A DNA stretch of 64,000 bases from an uncultured Clostridia bacterium (GCA_947649615.1 CANSSG010000005.1:1-64000); one strand, 5' to 3'; positions 1 to 8,584 are shown, counted from the stretch's first letter. Notes: a model not told the origin generated them from the sequence alone. Translations and numbers: made by a program.

Positions 1-2
1 GC

Positions 3-52
3 CCCCCTTAAGTAAGTTTTTGCTACTTTTTCCTTACGGAAAAAGTAGGACC
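3..52. repeat. Dispersed intergenic repeat with hairpin (copy 1)
   Basis: About 45 bases here recur almost identically at 60668-60710. The core is a hairpin in which CTACTTTTTCC pairs with GGAAAAAGTAG around a short TTAC loop. The stretch to base 109 holds a further G/C-rich inverted repeat and the ribosome binding site of the next gene. The function is unknown; it looks like a mobile or multiplying terminator-like repeat. Confidence 0.75.
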
Positions 53-109
53 CCGTCCCCCCGGAGGGGGGTAAAACGAAAGAAAAGATAAGAAGGAGGA
101 AGATTTCCT

Positions 110-790
110 ATGAAAATATTAGTAGTGGACGATGAAAAACTTCTGGTAAAGGGCATTAAATTCAACCTGGAAAACGAGGGCTATCAAGTCGAATGCGCCT
201 ACGACGGCGCAGCCGCCGTGGAACTGGCCCGCTCTGGTGGGTTTGATCTGATTATCCTGGATTTGATGATGCCCGAAATTGATGGGCTGGATGCTTGTAT
301 GCGTATCCGGGAATTTTCCAACGTCCCCATTATTATGCTTACCGCGCGGAGTGAAGATACCGATAAAATCATTGGCTTCGAATGTGGCGCCGACGACTAC
401 ATCACCAAACCCTTTAACATCCTGGAACTGAAGGCCCGCATACGGGCGATGCTCCGCCGGGCCACCGGCGGCGCCCAGGGAAAGGCCGCCAGCTTGATTA
501 CCGCCGGGGACTTGACCCTGGACACCGAACAGCGGGTCGCCATCCGGGACGGAGAAACCGTCGAACTGACCGCCAAAGAGTATGATTTAATCGAGCTTCT
601 GATGAAAAACCCCCGGCGGGTCTACAGCCGGGAAAACCTTATGAACGTGGTCTGGGGCTATAGCTATACCGGGGACTACCGTACGGTGGACGTCCATATC
701 CGCCGCCTGCGGGAGAAGCTGGAACGCCAACCGGCAGAGCCGGAATATATTCTAACCAAGTGGGGAGTTGGCTACTATTTTAAAGGGTAG
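110..790 (+). CDS. OmpR/PhoB-family response regulator
   Basis: A cytoplasmic DNA-binding regulator. The receiver domain (about residues 1-120) shows the acidic pair D7/D8, the phospho-acceptor D51 in LIILDLMMP, and the conserved lysine in YITKPF. The C-terminal half is a winged helix ending in the typical TVDVHIRRLREKLE stretch. It starts at ATG after GAAGGAGGAAG. The following sensor kinase overlaps it by 23 bases, so the two are almost certainly cognate and translationally coupled. Targets cannot be read from the sequence. Confidence 0.95.
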   Translation: MKILVVDDEKLLVKGIKFNLENEGYQVECAYDGAAAVELARSGGFDLIILDLMMPEIDGLDACMRIREFSNVPIIMLTARSEDTDKIIGFECGADDYITKPFNILELKARIRAMLRRATGGAQGKAASLITAGDLTLDTEQRVAIRDGETVELTAKEYDLIELLMKNPRRVYSRENLMNVVWGYSYTGDYRTVDVHIRRLREKLERQPAEPEYILTKWGVGYYFKG

Positions 791-2198
791 AATTTCCTTA
801 CAGCTAAAAATCAGCGCCAGTTACCTGGCCATCCTGCTGATTGTGATGGTCCTGATGAACACCTACCCCCTGGTGGTCAGCGAAGACCTGGTGTTCCAGT
901 CCAAATGCGCCAGCCTGCTCAGCGCCGCCGCCTCCCTCAACACCGCCGTCTCCGGATTGGATGAACTGACGGAGGAAAACGTGGGACAGGCCCTCTCCGG
1001 CGTCAACGTGGCCGGCGTCTCCCGGGCGATTATCTCCGACCCGTGGGGCAAGGTGCTCTACGATACCCGCGAAATCGGCAGCGCCGTAGGGCGGTATGTG
1101 TTCTACAATGAATTGGTGGAAGCCCTCTTGGGCAACAGCACCGCTTACAGCGTGTATAAAGAAGGGGCCTTCCACTCCTCTGCCGCCCAGCCGGTGCTGT
1201 ACCGGAATCAGACCATTGGCGGCATCTACGTCTATGAGTACGACACCCAGCAGGCCTCGCTGCTGGAGAACCTGAGCAGTACGCTGCTGAGCATCTCTAT
1301 CGGCATCGCCGCCCTGGTGGTGATGCTCAGCGCCTTTTTCTCACGCCAGCTTACCCGGCGCCTGGAAAGCTTGCAGGCCGCTATCCGCGGGGTTCGGGAG
1401 GGCGCCTACAACCAGCGCGCCATCCTTTCTGGCCACGACGAATTTACCCAAATCGCCGGGGAGTTCAACGACTTGGTGGACCGCTTGCAGGAGACGGAAA
1501 GCGCCCGGCGGCAGTTCGTCTCCGACGCCTCCCATGAATTGAAAACCCCGCTGGCGGCGATCCGGCTGCTGACGGACTCCATCTTGCAGAATGAAAACAT
1601 GGACAACGACACCGCCAGGGAGTTCGTCAGCGACATCGGCCAGGAGGCGGAACGCCTCAGCCGCATTACAGAGGATTTGCTCCGGCTGACCCGCCTGGAC
1701 AGCGGGCTGGCGGAAGCGGCAAGGCTGGTGGAAGTGGCCCCTGTGCTGGAACGGGCGGCGCGGATGCTGCGGCCCGTGGCTGCGGAAAAGGGCGTGGAGC
1801 TGCTGACCGTCAGCCACACCGGCGCGGAAGCGGCGGCGACAGAAGGCGAGGTCCATCAGATTATCTACAACCTGGCGGAAAACGCCATCAAATACAACCG
1901 CCCGGGCGGCTATGTCCGCGTGACGGCGGAGCCGGGGGAGGAAACCGCCGTTATCACTGTGGAGGACAACGGCATCGGCATTCCGCCGGGGGAACTGTCC
2001 AATGTGTTTAAACGCTTCTACCGGGTGGACAAGGCCCGGTCCCGGGCGGCGGGCGGCACCGGACTGGGGCTGAGCATCGTCAGCGACACCATCAGCCGCC
2101 GGGGCGGCGCCATCCGGGCGGAAAATGTTCCCGGCGGCGGCACCCGGTTCGTGGTGACCCTGCCCAGCGTTATCAGAGGGGAGGAGGAGCCGGTTTGA
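768..2198 (+). CDS. Membrane sensor histidine kinase
   Basis: Partner of the upstream response regulator. There is a membrane helix near residues 16-35, an extracellular sensor region, a second helix near 165-191, a HAMP-like linker, the HisKA motif SDASHELKTP with the phospho-accepting His near 255, and HATPase boxes NLAENAIKYN, VEDNGIGIPPGE and GGTGLGLSI. The only canonical start is TTG at 768, inside the regulator gene. Its ribosome binding site is poorly placed, so a start a few codons later cannot be excluded. The stop overlaps the TTG start of the next gene. Confidence 0.95.
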   Translation: MATILKGRISLQLKISASYLAILLIVMVLMNTYPLVVSEDLVFQSKCASLLSAAASLNTAVSGLDELTEENVGQALSGVNVAGVSRAIISDPWGKVLYDTREIGSAVGRYVFYNELVEALLGNSTAYSVYKEGAFHSSAAQPVLYRNQTIGGIYVYEYDTQQASLLENLSSTLLSISIGIAALVVMLSAFFSRQLTRRLESLQAAIRGVREGAYNQRAILSGHDEFTQIAGEFNDLVDRLQETESARRQFVSDASHELKTPLAAIRLLTDSILQNENMDNDTAREFVSDIGQEAERLSRITEDLLRLTRLDSGLAEAARLVEVAPVLERAARMLRPVAAEKGVELLTVSHTGAEAAATEGEVHQIIYNLAENAIKYNRPGGYVRVTAEPGEETAVITVEDNGIGIPPGELSNVFKRFYRVDKARSRAAGGTGLGLSIVSDTISRRGGAIRAENVPGGGTRFVVTLPSVIRGEEEPV

Positions 2199-3109
2199 AA
2201 AAGTGGCTTGCCTGGATATTGACGCTCGCCCTCTTGCCGGCCGCCGCCTGCGCCGGCCCGGCGGAACAGGACGGCGGAAATGAGGGCGTACAGATTTACT
2301 TCCTGGCCCCGGCAGACGAAGCCCAGGGCAGCGACCGCATCCGCGCCCAGAGGGAAATCCTGGACCTGCCGGAGGACGCCGGGTTGCAGCGGCAGGCGGA
2401 AGCCGTTGTGGCGCGCCTGCTGGAAGGCCCGCCGGAGGGGGATTTGCACAGCCCCTTCCCCCAGGGGGTGGAACTGCTGCATGTGGAACTGCGGGACCAG
2501 ATGGCCCGGGTGGACCTCAGCGAGGAGTTCCGGGAAATGTCCGGGGTGGAGCTGGTGCTGGCAGACTACTGCCTGACGCTGTCATTGACCGCGCTCGATG
2601 GCATTCGGGCGGTGTCCGTTACCGCCATGGGCCGCCCCGTGGGCCAGCAGCCAAAGCAGCTATTCTATGAGTGGGACGTGCTGCTCTCGGATATGGGCGA
2701 CGTATTGCAGACGGTGGAGGTCAGCCTGTCCTTCCCCAACGCCAGCGGCGCTATGGCCGTGGAGCGGCGGACGATCTCCCTCTACGAAGGGCAGACCTTG
2801 GCGGAAACCTTGATCGCCGCCCTGCTGGAAGGGCCGGAAAGCCGGGAACTGGTCCGCGTGATTCCCGAAGGGTTCGCGGTCAACTATGTCCGGGTGGAAA
2901 GCGGCGTGTGCTATGTGAGTCTCCCGGCGGCTTCCCTGGCGGCGCTCCCGGGGGATATGGAGACGCAGCGGTTGATCCTGTGGTCCCTGGCGGATTCCCT
3001 GTACTCCTTGGACGCCATCGAGGAAATACGGCTGCTGGCGGACGGAGAGGAATTGGCCTATTTTGGATCAGTCCCCGTGGAGGAAATCGCCGTCAGGCCA
3101 AAAGGGTGA
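2195..3109 (+). CDS. GerMN-domain lipoprotein
   Basis: A secreted lipoprotein. The N-terminus has a short hydrophobic signal and a lipobox-like AAACAGP, placing the lipidated cysteine near residue 19. Two repeats resembling GerMN domains follow, each with the pattern LLEGP followed later by a V-DLSEEF or YVSLPAAS strand (about residues 50-140 and 180-290). The start is TTG at 2195 with an excellent GGAGGAG site, overlapping the kinase stop by 4 bases. The regulator/kinase/GerMN lipoprotein order resembles actinobacterial MtrA-MtrB-LpqB. A role as accessory sensor of the kinase is inference. Confidence 0.85.
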   Translation: MKKWLAWILTLALLPAAACAGPAEQDGGNEGVQIYFLAPADEAQGSDRIRAQREILDLPEDAGLQRQAEAVVARLLEGPPEGDLHSPFPQGVELLHVELRDQMARVDLSEEFREMSGVELVLADYCLTLSLTALDGIRAVSVTAMGRPVGQQPKQLFYEWDVLLSDMGDVLQTVEVSLSFPNASGAMAVERRTISLYEGQTLAETLIAALLEGPESRELVRVIPEGFAVNYVRVESGVCYVSLPAASLAALPGDMETQRLILWSLADSLYSLDAIEEIRLLADGEELAYFGSVPVEEIAVRPKG

Positions 3110-3140
3110 GGCGGCTGAAACTGTGAAGGAGGATGCAGAA

Positions 3141-3560
3141 ATGTGGATTTGCCCAAACTGCGGGAGAAGCTTTGAGAAGAAAAACCAGGGGCATTACTGT
3201 GGTGAAGCGCCTAAGAGTATCGACGAATACATCGCGGCGCAGCCGGAAACCGCAAGGGGGTATTTGACTGCGGTGCGCGGCGCCGTCCGCGAGGCGCTGC
3301 CAGAGGCCCAGGAGCGGATATCGTGGAGCATGCCCACCTATTGGAAGGGAAAGAACCTGATTCAGTTCGCGGCGTCAAAAGCCCACCTGGGGCTTTATCC
3401 GGGTCCGGAAGCAGTGGACGCATTCCGGGACAGGCTGGCGGATTATCCCGCCAGCAAAGGGACGATCCGATTCCCTTACGGCAAGCCCCTGCCGCTGGAT
3501 TTGATTCGGGAGATTGCGGCGTGGTGCGGCGCGCACTATAGTCCGCCCCATGCTTCATGA
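3141..3560 (+). CDS. DUF1801 protein with N-terminal zinc-binding motif
   Basis: A 139-residue cytoplasmic protein. It opens with a small zinc-finger-like motif, CPNCGRSF followed by HYC, and continues as a DUF1801/YdhG-type domain with ERISWSMPTYW and KAHLGLYPGPEAV. The start at ATG 3141 is chosen because GAAGGAGG lies 9 bases before it; reading further upstream would overlap the GerMN gene. DUF1801 members include a frataxin-like iron chaperone in Bacillus. The exact role here is unknown. Confidence 0.85.
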   Translation: MWICPNCGRSFEKKNQGHYCGEAPKSIDEYIAAQPETARGYLTAVRGAVREALPEAQERISWSMPTYWKGKNLIQFAASKAHLGLYPGPEAVDAFRDRLADYPASKGTIRFPYGKPLPLDLIREIAAWCGAHYSPPHAS

Positions 3561-3626
3561 GGGCGGCTTGCATGCCGCGCCCTTCCGCCCTTTCCGCCGC
3601 CGTTGGCCGCATTTCTTTTTTCCCCC

Positions 3627-3655
3627 TTGCCATCCAGGAAAAAATAGTATATAAT
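3627..3655 (+). promoter_or_regulatory. Sigma-A type promoter for gls24-fakA
   Basis: TTGCCA at 3627-3632 and a perfect TATAAT at 3650-3655 are separated by 17 bases. They sit 46 bases before the Gls24-family start codon. Confidence 0.85.
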
Positions 3656-3700
3656 CAATCATTGTAAATCATTGCTATTTCCGCTGAAAGGGTGTTTTTC

Positions 3701-4066
3701 ATGATAAAACTGCAAGGGAAAAAAGGCACAATCAGTATCAGCGACGCCGTGTTTACCAATATCACCGGCAACGCGGCTACGAACTGCTTCGGCGTGAAGG
3801 GGATGGCCTTCCGGTCTATGACCGACGGCATCGTCCACCTCCTGCGCAAAGAAGCCATGAGCAAGGGCGTCCAAGTCATCTACAACGAGGATTCCACCGT
3901 CTCTATCCGTCTCCATATCATTGTTGAACACGGCATCAACATTACCGCCGTATGCCGCTCCATCATGAGCGAAGTCCAATACAAGGTCAGCAAGTACACC
4001 GGAATCCCCGTCAAAAGCGTGGATGTCTGCGTAGACTCTGTTGTGTCCAATTCCAAGGGGGTTTGA
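3701..4066 (+). CDS. Asp23/Gls24 family protein
   Basis: A 121-residue protein of the Asp23/Gls24 (YloU) envelope-stress family. Characteristic stretches are ISDAVFTNITGNAAT near the start and VEHGINITAVCRSI near the middle, ending in a V-VDVCVDSV strand. ATG 3701 follows GAAAGGG; a GTG nine bases earlier has no site. It is followed after 7 bases by the DAK2/DegV-type gene, the usual Firmicutes pairing. It probably works near the membrane in envelope maintenance; this is family knowledge. Confidence 0.9.
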   Translation: MIKLQGKKGTISISDAVFTNITGNAATNCFGVKGMAFRSMTDGIVHLLRKEAMSKGVQVIYNEDSTVSIRLHIIVEHGINITAVCRSIMSEVQYKVSKYTGIPVKSVDVCVDSVVSNSKGV

Positions 4067-4073
4067 CGGTAAG

Positions 4074-5750
4074 ATGATTCAATGCATTGACGGCATCCAG
4101 TTTAAGCGGATGGTCCTCCACGGTTCCGCCGCGATTATGCTGCAAAAGCAGCAGATCAACGACCTGAACGTGTTCCCCGTCCCCGATGGGGACACCGGCA
4201 CCAATATGAGCCTGACGATTGGCGCCGCCGCTGCCGAACTGAAAAAAGGCGATGTAAAAAACCTGGGTCAGGCCGCTGCCACCGCCGCCGGGGCGCTGCT
4301 GCGGGGCGCCCGGGGCAACTCCGGCGTCATCCTCTCCCTGCTGTTCCGGGGCCTCTCCAAGACCTTGAAGGGGCAGGAGACCGCTGACGCCGTCCTCCTT
4401 GCCGCCGCTATGCAGGAGGGCGTCAACGCCGCCTATGGCGCGGTCATGAAGCCCGCCGAGGGTACGGTGCTTACGGTTTCCCGCCTGGCGTCCAAGCGCG
4501 CCGCCGAGGCCGCAGGGGAGAACAACGACGTGGAATACGCTCTGGCGGAAGCCATCCGCGTGGGCTATGAGGTCCTGGCCCAAACCACGGATATGAACCC
4601 CGTGCTGAAAAAGGCCGGCGTGGTGGACGCGGGCGGCAAAGGGTATCTGGTCATCCTGGAAGGGATGCTGGCCGCGCTGCGGGGCGAGCCTATGCCGGAG
4701 ATCGACGAGTCCGCCGCCGCAAAGCCCGCCAAGGCCGATTTCAACGTGTTTTCCGAGGAAGAGATCACCTTCGCCTTCGACACCGTGTTCATCGTGCGCA
4801 AAACCGACCCGGAGGTCAACCTGACCCCCCTGCGGGACTATTTAAACAGCATCGGCGACAGCCTGGTTATCGGCGAGGATGATGAAGCCTTCAAGGTCCA
4901 TGTCCACACCAATGTCCCCGGCAACGCACTCACGGAGTCCCAGAAGTTCGGCACCCTGGAGCTGGCGAAAATCGAAAACATGCGCACCCAGTACGATGAC
5001 GTCGCCGCAGGGAAGAAGGCCCAGAGCGTAGACGACCTGGACGCTGTGGAGGAGGAACTGGCGGGTGGTTCTCCCGCCCCCGCCGCGCCGGAAAAGCGGT
5101 ACGGCTTCCTGGCGGTTTGCGCCGGGGATGGACTGGCCGATGTGTTCCGCGACCTGGGGGCCGATGGCATCATTTCCGGCGGGCAGACCATGAACCCCTC
5201 CACCGAGAGCATCTTGAAGGAGATTGAAAAGGTTCCGGCGGAAACCGTCTTTGTGCTGCCCAACAACAAGAATATTATTATGGCCGCACAGCAGTGCGTG
5301 GGCCTGACTTCCAGGGAAGTGGTGGTGGTTCCCACTGAGACCATCCCACAGGGCGTCTCCGCCATGATGGCGGTGGACCCGGAGATGGACGTGGGCGAAC
5401 TGCTGGAGACCATGACGGGCGCGGTCAAAAACGTGGCTACCGCGCAGATCACCTACGCCGCCCGGAACAGCGACTTTGACGGCTTTGCCATCAACGAGGG
5501 CGATTACCTATCCCTGCTGGACGGGAAGCTGTTCGGCACCAATCAGGATATTTTCGTCATGCTGGAAAAGCTGGCGGAAAAGGCCGCTGAGAAAAACGCC
5601 GAGTTCGTCACCCTTTTCTACGGCGAGGACGTCACCGAGGAGCAGGCCGGACAGGCGGAAGAAATCTTTACCCAGCACTGCCCCGGCGCGGAACTGTCCG
5701 TCCTGTCGGGCGGACAGCCGGTGTACTATTATATCGTCAGTATCGAGTAA
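4074..5750 (+). CDS. fakA: DAK2/DegV-type fatty acid kinase FakA
   Basis: A 558-residue kinase of the FakA/YloV family, which phosphorylates fatty acids held by a FakB carrier protein. The N-terminal DhaL-like domain shows the metal and nucleotide motif FPVPDGDTGTNMS at about residues 36-48 and RGARGNSGVILS at about 83. A linker and a DegV-like C-terminal domain complete the usual length. ATG 4074 is preferred, as the upstream in-frame start would overlap the Gls24 gene. No fakB is in this window. A terminator follows immediately. Confidence 0.92.
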   Translation: MIQCIDGIQFKRMVLHGSAAIMLQKQQINDLNVFPVPDGDTGTNMSLTIGAAAAELKKGDVKNLGQAAATAAGALLRGARGNSGVILSLLFRGLSKTLKGQETADAVLLAAAMQEGVNAAYGAVMKPAEGTVLTVSRLASKRAAEAAGENNDVEYALAEAIRVGYEVLAQTTDMNPVLKKAGVVDAGGKGYLVILEGMLAALRGEPMPEIDESAAAKPAKADFNVFSEEEITFAFDTVFIVRKTDPEVNLTPLRDYLNSIGDSLVIGEDDEAFKVHVHTNVPGNALTESQKFGTLELAKIENMRTQYDDVAAGKKAQSVDDLDAVEEELAGGSPAPAAPEKRYGFLAVCAGDGLADVFRDLGADGIISGGQTMNPSTESILKEIEKVPAETVFVLPNNKNIIMAAQQCVGLTSREVVVVPTETIPQGVSAMMAVDPEMDVGELLETMTGAVKNVATAQITYAARNSDFDGFAINEGDYLSLLDGKLFGTNQDIFVMLEKLAEKAAEKNAEFVTLFYGEDVTEEQAGQAEEIFTQHCPGAELSVLSGGQPVYYYIVSIE

Positions 5751-5752
5751 AT

Positions 5753-5790
5753 AAAAACCGCCCGGGATGCTTGTCCCGGGCGGTTTTCTT
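5753..5790. terminator. Bidirectional rho-independent terminator
   Basis: Inverted repeat AACCGCCCGGGA / TCCCGGGCGGTT with a short loop, flanked by A-rich and T-rich tracts. It serves fakA from the left and the convergent GNAT/pfk genes from the right. Confidence 0.92.
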
Positions 5791-5822
5791 CATTACAAAG
5801 CGATTTGATGCCTCCTCTGAAT

Positions 5823-6347
5823 TCAGGGAGCAACGCCGCTGCCCAGCGCCAGGCGGAGGACATATTCCGGCGTACCTTCCTCAAGCCGCCGCTCTCCGGT
5901 GGGCCGGAAGCCGTGGGCGCGGTAGAACGCAAGGGCGTTCCGGTTTTTCTCCAGAACCCATAGCGTACGCCCGCCTTGCCGGCGGACGGCAAAGTCCAGC
6001 AGCAGGCCGCCGATGCCCTCGTTCTGGAAAAAGGGGTCCACGTAAAGTTCGTGGATTTCGCCGGAATCAACGCGGACCATGCCCTTGACAAATCCACCGT
6101 CGTAGACCCAGATGTGGGATAAGCTTTTTCTGCCCTCCAGGTAGTCCAAAGCCAGAGGGAGAACCTGCATCTCCCCAAAGGAGACGGCGTCGTTGCGGAA
6201 AATGGGACGGTAGGCGGTGCGCTTGGCGAAAATCAGAATTTCCGCCAGCCGGGACGCGTCCCCTGGGGCGGCTTTTCGAATAGATTCCACATGCACACCA
6301 CCCTCAATCCTATCCTGTCCATTGCCGGCGGATTTGCGTTCTTTCAT
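5823..6347 (-). CDS. GNAT family N-acetyltransferase
   Basis: A cytoplasmic acyl-CoA dependent acetyltransferase. The fold markers are IHELYVDPFFQNEGIGGLLL (acetyl-CoA loop, about residues 100-118) and NRNALAFYRAHGF near 136. The substrate is unknown. The ATG at 6347 has GGGGGTG upstream; a GTG about 17 codons later, preceded by GAGGGTG, is an equally possible start giving a more typical N-terminus. It lies 23 bases after pfk on the same strand and probably shares its transcript. Confidence 0.88.
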   Translation of the reverse strand: MKERKSAGNGQDRIEGGVHVESIRKAAPGDASRLAEILIFAKRTAYRPIFRNDAVSFGEMQVLPLALDYLEGRKSLSHIWVYDGGFVKGMVRVDSGEIHELYVDPFFQNEGIGGLLLDFAVRRQGGRTLWVLEKNRNALAFYRAHGFRPTGERRLEEGTPEYVLRLALGSGVAP

Positions 6348-6370
6348 ACAAGCACCCCCGGCTCGTCACG

Positions 6371-7444
6371 TCAGTTGCCGAAGCTGATGCCCAGAAGCTT
6401 GGCCTCCTTGACAATAGAGGAATCCGGGTCTACCATCTTCAGCTTCCCGGCCACTTCTTCCAGGGGTACCTTCACGATCTCCCGGTTTTTGTAGCCTACC
6501 ATGAAGCCGTACTCGTTTTTCAAAATCAGCTTCCCGGCTTCGCTGCCCAGGCGGGACGCGAATACACGGTCGTAGGGGCATGGGCTGCCGCCCCGCTGGG
6601 TGTGGCCCGGCACCGTGACCCGGACCTCTAAACCGCACCGCTTGCCCAGCTCCTCCGCTATCTCATAAGAGACGGAAGGCTGGGTGCGTTTGGACAGCTT
6701 CTTTTTATACTCCTTTTTGGACAGCTCCGCGTCCTTCTTGGAAATGGCCCCCTCGGCTACCGCCAGGATGGTGAAGCGGCTGCCGCCGTCGTGGCGCTCC
6801 TTGATTTTCTTCGCCAATTTGTCGATGTCGTAGGGAATCTCCGGAATCAGGATGATGTCCGCGCCGCCGGCTATGCCCGCGTTCAGCGTCAGCCAGCCTA
6901 CCTTGTGGCCCATGACCTCCACGACGAAAATCCGGCCGTGGGACGCGGCGGTGGTGTGGATGCAGTCAATCGCCTCCGTCGCCACGTTCACCGCGCTCTG
7001 GAAGCCGAAGGTCATGTCCGTACCCCAAAGGTCGTTGTCGATGGTCTTGGGCAGGGTAATGACGTTCAGCCCCTCCGTGCGCAGCAGGTTGGCCGTCTTA
7101 TGGGTGCCGTTGCCCCCTAAAATCACTAGGCAGTCCAATTGCAGCTTGTAGTAGGTCTGCTTCATGGCCGCTACCTTATCTACGCCGTCTTCGCCGGGAA
7201 CCTGGATGGTCTTGAACGGCGTACGGCTGGTCCCAAGGAACGTTCCGCCCTTGGTCAGGATGCCCGTAAAGTCGGCGTAGGTCAATAGCTTGAACCGGCC
7301 ATAGATCAAGCCCTGGTATCCATCCTGAAAGCCGTAGATTTCTACTTTTTCCCCGGAGTTGAACAGCGCCTTGGCAACGCCGCGCATGGCCGCGTTCAAA
7401 GCTTGGCAGTCCCCGCCGCTGGTCAACATTCCAATTCTTTTCAT
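6371..7444 (-). CDS. pfkA: 6-phosphofructokinase, PfkA superfamily, atypical motif
   Basis: Phosphorylates fructose-6-phosphate in glycolysis. Seen: the N-terminal MKRIGMLTSGGDCQALNAA, the catalytic PKTIDND with its aspartates, and the sugar-phosphate motif EVMGHKVGWL. Two positions are unusual. The nucleotide motif reads GGNGTH instead of GGDGS, replacing the aspartate equivalent to E. coli D103. The loop has PKTIDND, the lysine form common in pyrophosphate-dependent enzymes, while the residue after N is Gly as in ATP enzymes. The phosphoryl donor is therefore uncertain. ATG 7444 has a strong TAAGGAGG; reading further upstream has no support. Confidence 0.92.
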   Translation of the reverse strand: MKRIGMLTSGGDCQALNAAMRGVAKALFNSGEKVEIYGFQDGYQGLIYGRFKLLTYADFTGILTKGGTFLGTSRTPFKTIQVPGEDGVDKVAAMKQTYYKLQLDCLVILGGNGTHKTANLLRTEGLNVITLPKTIDNDLWGTDMTFGFQSAVNVATEAIDCIHTTAASHGRIFVVEVMGHKVGWLTLNAGIAGGADIILIPEIPYDIDKLAKKIKERHDGGSRFTILAVAEGAISKKDAELSKKEYKKKLSKRTQPSVSYEIAEELGKRCGLEVRVTVPGHTQRGGSPCPYDRVFASRLGSEAGKLILKNEYGFMVGYKNREIVKVPLEEVAGKLKMVDPDSSIVKEAKLLGISFGN

Positions 7445-7502
7445 GAACAAGCCCTCCTTACTGTTTGCCGCCCTCCCGTTGGAGACGGACGGCCTTGGCT
7501 TT

Positions 7503-7531
7503 ATTATAGCGCATGGGTCCGGAAGGTACAA
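7503..7531 (-). promoter_or_regulatory. Promoter for pfkA
   Basis: On the minus strand, TTGTAC (7526-7531) and TATAAT (7503-7508) are 17 bases apart, about 60 bases before the pfkA start. Confidence 0.8.
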
Positions 7532-7582
7532 GCTAAATTTTAAATAGAACGGCCCCATGATAAATTTTTCCGCAAACGCCCC

Positions 7583-7611
7583 TTGACAACGCAGGGAAAA
7601 CCTGCTACAAT
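7583..7611 (+). promoter_or_regulatory. Promoter for infC-rpmI-rplT
   Basis: Consensus TTGACA (7583-7588) and TACAAT (7606-7611) with a 17-base spacer, driving the translation operon through a long leader. Confidence 0.9.
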
Positions 7612-7793
7612 CAGTCGAGAAAACAAAGTAGGCAGGTGCATCCGCCTCACCTCCAGCAATGCGAAGAGGTCGATACGGCAAGCGGCGTCCCGTCTGGCGG
7701 GGCGCGTGTGTTCGTGCGGGTGCAGTGTGCATCCGCCGTTTTTGTTTTATGTCCCGTGGTTTGTGGCAAAATGTTGAAGGAGGTGCTTCGGTT
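7612..7793 (+). promoter_or_regulatory. infC leader (L20-leader-like attenuator)
   Basis: About 180 untranslated bases precede infC. They contain several pairing segments and a terminator-like hairpin in which GCGGGTGC pairs with GCATCCGC, followed by CGTTTTTGTTTT near 7717-7747. Firmicutes infC-rpmI-rplT operons are known to be controlled by L20 binding to such a leader. Assignment to that family rests on position and on the terminator, not on a covariance match. Confidence 0.65.
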
Positions 7794-8306
7794 ATTAGCA
7801 TTGTAATGCATCAACTAAATGAGGACATTCGTGACAAGGAGCTGCGCCTGATTGGCAGCGAGGGGGAACAGCTTGGTATCATGTCCGCAGATGACGCACT
7901 GCGCATTGCCGATGAAAAGGGTCTGGATTTGGTGAAAATCTCCCCCCAGGCAAATCCGCCGGTGTGCAAGCTGATGGACTACGGCAAGTTCCGGTTCGAA
8001 CAGGGTAAGCGGGAAAAGGAAGCCCGGAAGAACCAGCATGTCGTGGAAATCAAGGAAATCCGCATGTCTCCCGGCATCGACGTGGGCGACTTCAATGTCA
8101 AATTGAAGAACGCCCAGAAGTTCCTGACCGAGGGCAACCGGGTGAAGGTTTCCGTCCGCTTCCGCGGGCGGGAGATGGCCCATACCGAAATCGGCAGGAA
8201 GCTCCTGGATCAGTTTGCAGAGCAATGCGCCGAGATCGCCAACGTCGATAAAGGAGCCAAGCTGGAAGGCCGGAACATGTCCATGTTCCTCTCCCCTAAG
8301 AAATAA
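7794..8306 (+). CDS. infC: Translation initiation factor IF-3
   Basis: Binds the 30S subunit and checks start-codon pairing. The N-terminal domain reads LNEDIRDKELRLIG and GEQLGIMSADDAL; the C-terminal domain holds EIRMSPGIDVGDFNVKLKNA and VSVRFRGREMAH. The start is placed at ATT 7794: it lies ten bases after AGGAGG and gives the N-terminus ISIVMHQLNEDIR, aligned with Bacillus IF-3, whose gene also uses ATT. The first ATG (7806) is 22 bases from the site, and no ATG/GTG/TTG fits better. It leads an operon with L35 and L20. Confidence 0.93.
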   Translation: MSIVMHQLNEDIRDKELRLIGSEGEQLGIMSADDALRIADEKGLDLVKISPQANPPVCKLMDYGKFRFEQGKREKEARKNQHVVEIKEIRMSPGIDVGDFNVKLKNAQKFLTEGNRVKVSVRFRGREMAHTEIGRKLLDQFAEQCAEIANVDKGAKLEGRNMSMFLSPKK

Positions 8307-8354
8307 GCCAGCGCTTTCAAGTGTAATCAAGGAATACGGAAGGAGTTACCAATT

Positions 8355-8552
8355 ATGCCGAAACTGAAAAGCCATAGCGGCGCGAAGAAAAGATTCAACC
8401 TGACCAAGACCGGGAAGGTCAAGCGGGCCAAGGCCTTTAAGAGCCACATCCTTACCAAGAAGGATACCAAGCGTACCCGTCGTCTGCGGGCGGGCGGCTA
8501 TGCCGACGTGACCAACGAGGCCGCCATCCGCAAGATGATCCCTTACAAATAA
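8355..8552 (+). CDS. rpmI: 50S ribosomal protein L35
   Basis: A 65-residue, strongly basic protein with the family signature [16 protein letters not shown] at the N-terminus and [16 protein letters not shown] in the middle. It starts after GGAAGGAG and lies between infC and rplT as in most Firmicutes. Confidence 0.97.
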   Translation: MPKLKSHSGAKKRFNLTKTGKVKRAKAFKSHILTKKDTKRTRRLRAGGYADVTNEAAIRKMIPYK

Positions 8553-8584
8553 TACGATACGCTTTAGAATAGGAGGCTTTTACA

